Shown: positions 6,250-6,349 of the stretch, one piece after another | Layout of the letters: the number at the start of each line of letters is the position of its first letter | Position numbering within the stretch: position 1 is the first letter of the stretch | Assembly: GCA_017627115.1 (NCBI GenBank) | Contig: JAGAHK010000305.1 | Location: 1-6,349, forward strand | Reading direction: 5' to 3' | Origin: Bacillota bacterium | GTDB lineage: Bacteria; Bacillota; Clostridia; Lachnospirales; CAG-274 | Length of the DNA: 6,349 nucleotides | The notes under the pieces: generated by a model | Seen by the model: only the letters and a program-made list of their open reading frames with translations | Database searches by the model: none | Told to the model about the DNA's origin: nothing | Translations under genes and position numbers: made by a program

Positions 6250-6349
6250 CCCCCAGCTTCTAAAGCGGGGGTGCTTACTTAAAATTCAGTGGGTCAGCAC
6301 TTTTGCTGCGCAAAAGCCGGGCTGCGCCCGTCCGCATCTATCTTTGCGG
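6250..6349. mobile_element. Structured region resembling the end of an IS200/IS605-family element (partial)
   Basis: Five hairpins can be drawn almost end to end: CCCCC-a-GCTT/AAGC-GGGGG with a 3-nt loop (6250-6271), GTGCT/AGCAC (6271-6300), CTTTTGC-TGC-GCAAAAG (6300-6316), CGGGC-TGC-GCCCG (6318-6330) and CCGCA/TGCGG (6332-6349). Subterminal imperfect hairpins of the CCCCC...GGGGG kind are typical of IS200/IS605 ends, where the single-strand Y1 transposase recognises them and where TnpB guide RNA is made. The composition is clearly different from the AT-rich DNA to the left. No transposase or TnpB sequence is inside the window, so the identity rests on structure and resemblance alone. A clustered regulatory leader or an unrelated intergenic repeat is also possible. 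Confidence 0.35.

Larger units (their letters stand above)
5960..6349. other. Intergenic region without a supported protein gene
   Basis: Beyond the glgB promoter no open frame with a start, ribosome binding site and plausible composition is seen on either strand. The left part (5960-6180) is AT-rich and mostly featureless apart from weak repeats and a possible plus-strand promoter. The right part contains the 13-bp inverted repeat (6186-6233) and then a GC-richer run of hairpins that differs sharply in composition from its surroundings. On the minus strand two frames are open from the right edge for only about 17-20 codons before a stop, so the tail of a gene lying off the window cannot be ruled out. 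Confidence 0.6.

Noticed and set aside
1..6349. CRISPR array, tRNA or rRNA genes
   Set aside because: No regularly spaced direct repeats and no tRNA-like cloverleaf or rRNA sequence were seen on either strand.

Overview
The window reads like a chromosomal segment of a low-to-moderate-GC Gram-positive anaerobe, most likely an Oscillospiraceae/Ruminococcus-type gut or rumen clostridium. Supporting this are strong GGAGG-type ribosome binding sites, sigma-A promoters with extended -10 boxes (TGnTATAAT), AT-rich intergenic DNA, a Gram-positive type lipoprotein, an S-layer-homology (SLH) cell-wall anchor, and a eukaryote-like glycogen branching enzyme of the GH13_8 type. The assignment is inferred from style and gene content; no marker gene is present. 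All four protein genes lie on the minus strand, so transcription runs from right to left.

Layout from right to left. Positions 5876-6349 contain no protein gene. They hold, in order, a run of small hairpins at the extreme right that resembles the end of an IS200/IS605-family element (6250-6349), a 13-bp perfect inverted repeat (6186-6233), and a well-formed promoter for the next gene (5926-5954). Then comes glgB (3887-5875), a full-length 1,4-alpha-glucan branching enzyme, closed by an intrinsic terminator (3811-3848). A second promoter (3709-3737) drives a cluster of three closely spaced genes: a class I/II PLP aminotransferase of aspartate-aminotransferase type (2481-3674, GTG start), a lipoprotein GH3 beta-N-acetylhexosaminidase (1276-2451), and a secreted SGNH/CE12 esterase with SLH repeats (1-1254, cut by the left edge).

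How the genes fit together. glgB is a single-gene transcription unit for glycogen branching; no other glycogen gene is visible. The three-gene unit has gaps of only 29 and 21 bp and no terminator between genes, so it is probably co-transcribed, though its members are not an obvious pathway. One is a cytosolic aminotransferase, one a membrane-tethered enzyme for trimming GlcNAc from muropeptides or other glycans, and one a wall-anchored esterase probably removing acetyl groups from pectic polysaccharide. The last two share an extracytoplasmic location and carbohydrate substrates.

No dramatic new system was found. The items most worth a second look are the eukaryote-type branching enzyme, the SLH-anchored CE12 esterase, the near-identical promoter cores of the two transcription units, and the structured, IS-like right edge.
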